Shown in pieces: positions 59,251 through 64,000 of a stretch of DNA of 64,000 nucleotides. A model generated the notes under the pieces. It saw only the letters and a program-made list of their open reading frames with translations, did no database searches and had not been told where the DNA came from. Positions within the stretch are counted from its first letter, which is position 1; every line of letters starts with the position of its first letter. Source of the stretch: Dugong dugon. Its lineage: Eukaryota > Chordata > Mammalia > Sirenia > Dugongidae. The stretch lies in the NCBI GenBank assembly GCA_030035585.1, contig CM057464.1, positions 81,328,919 through 81,392,918 on the forward strand, written 5' to 3'. A program made the position numbers and the translations under genes.

Positions 59251-59312
59251 TTGATACATACACATACATACATACACACATATGCACATACTTACAGATA
59301 AACATGCAGACA
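59251..59312. repeat. CATA/CA simple repeat
   Basis: Impure ACATACATACAC units. Confidence 0.75.
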
Positions 59313-59754
59313 TACAGGGAAAATTCTGGGATGTGACTCCACTCACATCAAAAATTAGCCGTTTACAACATTAGGCATTCCAGTGGATTGTTTAGTGTGT
59401 CAAACGTCACTGTTTCAGTGTGGGGTCTTTTCCTAAACATTAAAGCAATTTTCTGCAAAATAAAGGATCTCTTTGGTCTCAGAGGAGAATTCAAGCTCTC
59501 AAAAGAAATATAAATAAATAACAAATGATGTTAAACTAATAGTTCCCTTCTGCATTTAAAGTCCTCAAAATATTTAAATATGTATAGCTTGAGTCTCAAC
59601 TAGAGCAATTCACTGCAGAAAGTTATAAAGTATTATAAGTCCTGAAGGTTTGTTCCCTGCAACTTGCCTACTAGTAATTTTAATTCCTTCAGTCCTGATA
59701 GAGTTCCTCTTTGACACTGTTAAACCCATGAGTTAGTTAACTTTGTCTCCCTTT

Positions 59755-60320
59755 AAAACTTGAAAGACTAGTGCCCCATTTTCTCACTACCTGCTCACTT
59801 TTTAATCTTTTTCAGTCTCCGTTACGCTTCTTCAAACCTCCTGAAATAACTCTCTTAATGGTGACCGGTAACCTTCCTATGCTACTCCAAAGACTTCATA
59901 ATTCTCTTTCTCCGACATCTAGGATTAAATTACAGTTCTCCCTCTTACTAGGGACATTTGTCAATCTATTAAAATTACAGTTCTCCCTCTTACTAGGGAC
60001 ATTTGTCAATCTATTAAAATTTGACAAACCTTAGATTTTTACTTCTCAGATTTGTAGTAAATAGCAAATTCAAAAACATATATGATAGCACCCAAAGCAG
60101 TAAGAAATCTATAAGTCAATAAATATGAGTTCCCTTTCTGACCCTACTCTATCCTGTCCTCCTTCTTCCTATTTAGTCTTTTGACTTGACCTTCTCCTTG
60201 AAAATCTTTGTTCCCTTGGCTCCTGTGACACTATACTCTCCTACCCTCCTCTTTCTTATTTCATTGATCCAACCTTGTCTTGTTGGCTCCAAAGTGAAGT
60301 GGATTAATATTTGACTCCAT
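59755..60320 (+). mobile_element. L2 LINE, internal fragment
   Basis: Matches the L2 coding region upstream of its 3' end: 'ctacctgctcactttttaatc', 'gaaataactctcttaatggtgacc', 'ttcccttggctcctgtgacac'. It carries the 45-base tandem duplication listed next. Confidence 0.65.
59927..60021. repeat. exact 45-base tandem duplication
   Basis: Two copies (59927-59971 and 59972-60016) of a unit starting 'aaattacagttctccctc' and ending 'gtcaatctatta', identical to each other, followed by four further bases of a third unit. Identity implies a recent event in an old L2 fragment. Confidence 0.92.
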
Positions 60321-60639
60321 TGTATGATTTAACTCTCAATTCTCCTGCAGACCTATTCCATGCTTATGAAAATCTAGGTTCATAATTTTAAATTTTGCAA
60401 GGTTCAGATGAATTTCTTCTTTATTCAAAGTTTAATTCTTCATTATATTGTCTAAGGGCCTCCACAGAGGCCCTCATTATGTTTCTGATTTCAAACATTT
60501 CTTTCCATGATTCTAGGTATAACCTTGCACAAGTAAGTTGTTATTTGATTAATGTTAAATGTTACAGTTATTTTGAATCAATTATCTTTCCAAAATTTTA
60601 TCATAAAATGAATTTTACATTAAAAGATTAGCTCAGGAG
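60321..60639. other. intergenic DNA, nothing recognised
   Basis: AT-rich flank immediately before the L1 at the window end. No gene. Confidence 0.4.
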
Positions 60640-60989
60640 GGGGGCAAGATGGCGCTCTAGACAGAAGCACCACGCCATCCCTCCACAGCAAAGATCCGAA
60701 AAACTAAGCCTAACAGAGAATCAACAATCCTGAAACCCTAGAACATCAAATGAAGAGATAAAGAACTCAGCCAAACACCAAACAGAGTGAGAATACTGAA
60801 AGAGAACGGAGAGCGAGGAGAGATTCATGCAGAGATTCCCTACCAGCTAACGCAGCACGGATCCACCATCTTGGACTCCTATCGGAGACCAGCAAACGGG
60901 AGAACAGGAGAGCAGCCTCGCGGAGCGTCTAGTGGGAGACGGAACGACTGGTAAATTGCAGTGTGCGCTTTCCCACCCCCCACCCCTCT

Positions 60990-61960
60990 CTGCCTCGGCT
61001 GGGGCTCCCCTGCTTCCCGTGGCCAGGGTCCCTGGGCCGGGGGGCGCCGGTGCTTGGATTCCACGAGTCTGGGCTGGCGGCTCTCTGAGAGCCGTTTGTT
61101 GACTGCTGGTGTAGCCTTTTTTGCCGCCTCCCCCTCCTTTTGCTCAGGTGTCTGGTTCCGAGCACCGTCTTTGCTCTCTCCTGCGGGGCTGTGGGCTGCG
61201 TTCGGGCGTGTGGCTGCTTCCAGGTCTGGGCTGCCGCACTGGTGAGATCCTGGGGCCTTTGTTCGCTCGCCCCTCTGCTTCCTGTGGCCACTGTCTCTGG
61301 ACCCGAGACTGCCAGCTGCTTGGAATCCGTGCGCCTGAGTGGGGGCTCTCTGGGTGTCATTTGTTGGCTGCTGGTGTGGCTTTTTCTGCTTTTTCTGGTT
61401 TCTCGCTTGCCTCTCGCTGCCTCCCCCTCCTTTTGCTCGGGTGCCTGGCTCCGAGCGCTGTCTTTGCTCTTTCCTGCGGGGCTGTGGGGCTGCGTTCGGG
61501 CGTGTGGCTGCTTCCAGGTCTGGGCTGCCGTGCTGGTGAGATCCCGGGACCTTTGTTCATTCGCCCCTCTGCTTCCGTGGCCGCATTCTCTTCACCGGGG
61601 TCCGCCGGCTGCTTGGATTCCGCATGCCCAGGTGGCTCTCTACTGCCGTTTGTTGGCTGCTGGTGCTGCCTTTTTTTTTTTCTTTTTTTTTCCTCCTGCT
61701 TCTTTTGGTTTCTCACTTGCCTCTCGCCACCTCCCCCTCCTTTCCCTCGGGTGCATGGCTCCTTGCACCCTCTTAGCTCCTTTCTGAGGGTCCCCAGAGC
61801 ACAGGTAATTTGTGATATACGCTTTCCACTCTCCACCCTTCTTCACTCACACTCGGCCTCCTCTGTTTCCCAAGGACACAGTCTCTTGTCCAGAAACACC
61901 AGCCCGCACTGGCTGGCTCTCTGAGTGCCATTCATTGACTGCTGGTGTTGCTTTTTTTTT
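60990..61960 (+). promoter_or_regulatory. repeated GC-rich units in the L1 5' UTR
   Basis: The phrase 'ctgctggtg' recurs at 61103, 61368, 61657 and 61939 (spacings 265, 289, 282). It is preceded by 'tgcttggattcc' and 'gctctctg' blocks and followed by a 'cctccccctcctttt' block, 'gctgcttccaggtctgggctgcc' and 'tggtgagatcc'. This gives two to three full monomers plus partial ones. Promoter monomers of this sort are known in mouse L1. Here the promoter role is inferred. ORFs up to 267 codons across this region are by-products of its GC content. Confidence 0.8.
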
Positions 61961-62679
61961 TTTTTTTAGTTTTTTTTTTCTTTTTTGATTAGTTTTGTTT
62001 TCTTTTCCCTCTTTTTCCCTTTTGTCTTTCTTCATTGCTTAATTTCTCGTCTCTCTATCTCTTCCTTCTCTTTCTGATCCCTGAATACCAGGTGATGAAT
62101 GCCTCTACACCTTCTGGCCAGGCTGTGCTGTGAAACCTGAGACCAACTCCCCCAGACCTCATAGCTGCATCAGTGGGATCCCTGGGAACTTTGCAGTTCT
62201 TTAACTTTTCTGATTTTTATTTGTTCATTTTTTCCTTTTATTTCTCTTCCCCCTTCTGGTTTTCTCCATCCCACAGACTCTCATCTGTCCATTCCAACGA
62301 CAAGCTCCCCTAGCATTATTTTATGTTTGTATGCTTTTCACTCCTGTTCCTCTCTCCTCTCTCCCATATCCAGCTTAACTTCACACATAACCATCTCCCT
62401 GCTGCATCCTGCCTACCTGCACCGTGCACTTGACATCACACCACCAAGCTGTGCAGGCATGCCCTATTGGAACCTGTCCAGCACTGACTACCAACCGTCC
62501 TGATGGCTGCGGTGAGTGCCACAAACAACCCGTCCCAGTGGCTCCTCTTCAGCTAGACCCGCCCAGCTGTACCACAAGGACAAACCAAAAAAAAAACTAT
62601 ACTCAATAACAAGAGAAATATCTACTGAATGCCCCAAAAACGGCAAACAATATCAAAGCATTTACAAAAACAAGACAAG

Positions 62680-63677
62680 ATGGGTCCAATAGGCGTCCAA
62701 ATTAAAACACCAGATAACTCTCCTGTGGAAGAAAATGCACTAGAAGTACCTGATAGGGAACTCAAATGACTAATACACAGAATTTTCCAAGAACTTAGGT
62801 AAAACGCTGACAAACATGAGGAAAAAATAGACAAATTTATGGAAAATACAGACAAAGAATTGGAAGAATTAAGGAAGATGATGCAGCAACAAAATGTCAA
62901 AATAAATTCACAACTCAAAATTATACAAAAACAACAATTAGAAATCCAAAAGATAAACAACAAGATTTCAGAAATGGACGGTGTCATAAAAGGGCTGAGA
63001 AGTACATTTGAAACTGTGGAAGACACGATCAGTGGAACTGAAGACAAACACTTGGACACAACTCTGTTTCAGGAAAACTCAGAAAAAAGAAAAAAGAAAA
63101 TGAAGAGACCCTGAGAGTTATGTGGGACACAATTAAAAGCAAAAACTTACGAGTGATTGGCATCCCAGAACAGGGGGAGAAAACAGAAAACACAGAGAGG
63201 ATCATTGAGGAACTGCTGACAGAAAACTTTCCCAATATTATGAAAGATGAAAAGATGGCCATCCAAGAAGCTCAACGAACCCCATATAGAAAAGACCCCA
63301 AAAGAAAATCAACAAGACATATCACATTCACACTTGCTAAAACTAAAGACAAACAAAGAATCCTGAGAGCAACTCATGAAAAACAAGAAGTCACATACAG
63401 AGGAGAAACAATAAGACTAAGCTCAGATTATTCGGCAGAAACCATGCAGGCAAGAAGTCAGTGGGATGATATATACAAAATCTTGAAAGAAAAAAAATGT
63501 CAGCCAAGAATAATATATCCTGCAAAACTCTCATTCAAATTTGATGGTGAAATTAGGTCATTTCTAGATAAACAGAAACTAAGGGAATATGCAAAAGTCA
63601 AACCAAACTTACAAGAATTATTAAAGGGAGTTCTTCGATCTGAGGACAAACAGCTTCAGCCATCAGGCAGGACCTAG
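62680..63677 (+). pseudogene. L1 ORF1 relic, lightly damaged
   Basis: The start is set at the ATG at 62680 ('MGPIGVQIKTPDNSPVEENA'). A TGA at 62767-62769 and a TAA soon after (62797-62799) interrupt it. The same frame then continues through a coiled coil (62839-63060; 'LKIIQKQQLEIQKINNKISE'). A one-base shift in an A-rich run near 63085-63105 moves the rest to frame 63120-63677. That part has the RNA-binding domain ('MWDTIKSKNLRVIGIPEQGE', 'IQEAQRTPYRKDPKRKSTRH') and C-terminal domain ('SSDYSAETMQARSQWDDIYK', 'CQPRIIYPAKLSFKFDGEIR'). Three lesions in about 330 codons indicate an inactive but fairly young copy. Confidence 0.88.
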
Positions 63678-64000
63678 GACCTAGGACACAGGTTCATACG
63701 AATCAGATAAAATTCTAGGAAATGAACTATTCAGGACTATCCAAAAACAAAAGAAATACAACAGGGAATCAGAGCAATCAATCAAAGGATGACAACAACA
63801 TCAAAACAATGAAAGAGGGAACAAACGGCATAGGTATAAAAACTTCTAAAGGGGAGGAAGGCAAGGCGATACCAAGTAAGGGTAGACTTCTTCAAACTTA
63901 TAAAGATAAGGGTAAAATTCATGGTAACCACAAAGAAAGTTAACAAACCAACTCATAAAAATAAAGATGAAAAACATAAAGTCTCAGCAAAAACAAAAAC
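63678..64000 (+). other. L1 spacer between ORF1 and ORF2
   Basis: A-rich, non-coding, corresponding to the ~480-base ORF1-ORF2 gap of the L1 at 33.84 kb. The 73-codon ORF at 63722-63943 is unlikely to be real. ORF2 would begin beyond the window. Confidence 0.7.

Larger units (their letters stand above)
60640..64000 (+). mobile_element. L1 LINE, 5' half (continues past the window)
   Basis: Begins 'ggggggcaagatggcgctc', the canonical L1 5' start, followed by a ~2 kb GC-rich 5' UTR, ORF1 and an inter-ORF spacer. ORF2 would lie outside. It is a different lineage from the 23-41 kb L1s. A target duplication cannot be judged because the 3' end is not in view. Confidence 0.92.

Noticed and set aside
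60929..61360. 143-codon minus-strand ORF with Arg/Gln/Pro-rich product
   Set aside because: Antisense by-product of the same GC-rich L1 5' UTR.
61121..61924. Longest ORF in the window (267 codons, plus strand)
   Set aside because: It lies inside the GC-rich repeated L1 5' UTR, overlaps other long frames on both strands, has a Leu/Cys/Ser-rich repetitive product and no recognised domain.
60990..61960. Regularly spaced repeats that might suggest a CRISPR-like array
   Set aside because: Units are 265-290 bases, diverged, GC-rich and sit in a eukaryotic L1 5' UTR, with no short repeats, spacers or cas genes.

Overview
This window is nuclear DNA from a placental mammal, and the repeats point to Afrotheria, most likely an elephant or close relative. 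The main clue is at least fifteen copies or fragments of one tRNA-derived SINE (AfroSINE type, A-box near 'tggtgcagtgg', B-box near 'ggttcgaatcc'). They share a 3' tail ('atagggtcgctatgagtc...') with an RTE/BovB-like LINE that is also present in several copies. Older mammal-wide repeats (MIR, L2, a hAT-like DNA element) fill much of the rest. I found no exon, no functional RNA gene, no CRISPR array and no prokaryotic or plasmid feature. Nearly every ORF over 60 codons is chance or lies in a LINE relic. The region reads as an AT-rich, LINE-rich intergenic stretch.

Layout. 1-11.9 kb: scattered AfroSINEs, two truncated RTE copies (1.6-2.1 and 4.15-4.8 kb), a MIR and a hAT-like element each split by an AfroSINE, an L2, an isolated L1 5' UTR (8.48-9.31 kb) and an internally deleted RTE derivative (10.04-10.34 kb). 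11.97-13.87 kb: the longest RTE copy, minus strand, with endonuclease, reverse transcriptase (YADD) and C-terminal remnants. 14-23 kb: more SINEs, tail-only SINE insertions, a near-perfect 33-base inverted repeat, and a 380-base RTE derivative (19.49-21.03 kb) containing both an AfroSINE and an L1 3' fragment. 23.08-31.65 kb: a full-length L1 on the minus strand, itself split by a 947-base L1 3' fragment. 33.83-41.28 kb: a full-length L1 of the same type on the plus strand. 41.3-60.6 kb: SINEs, L2 and MIR fragments, simple repeats, and two repeat-poor stretches (42.06-45.11 and 52.6-56.3 kb). 60.64 kb to the end: the 5' half of a different L1, with a GC-rich repeated 5' UTR and a broken ORF1, running off the window.

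How the parts relate. The RTE LINE is the probable source of the copying machinery for AfroSINEs and for two shortened RTE derivatives, because all end in the same tail. The L1s are a separate lineage ending in oligo-A. Target-site duplications (TSDs) found by eye date several nested insertions.

The most interesting observation concerns the two 7.4-7.6 kb L1s. They lie head to head, forming a giant imperfect inverted repeat with a 2.2 kb spacer. Each has its own TSD, so they inserted independently. They differ by about 10-20 percent over the stretches I compared, yet two patches are almost identical, and each patch carries the same in-frame TGA. This suggests gene conversion between the arms, or a shared mosaic source. 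All divergence figures come from counting by eye over the stated stretches. I found no convincing new biological system beyond these transposon interactions.
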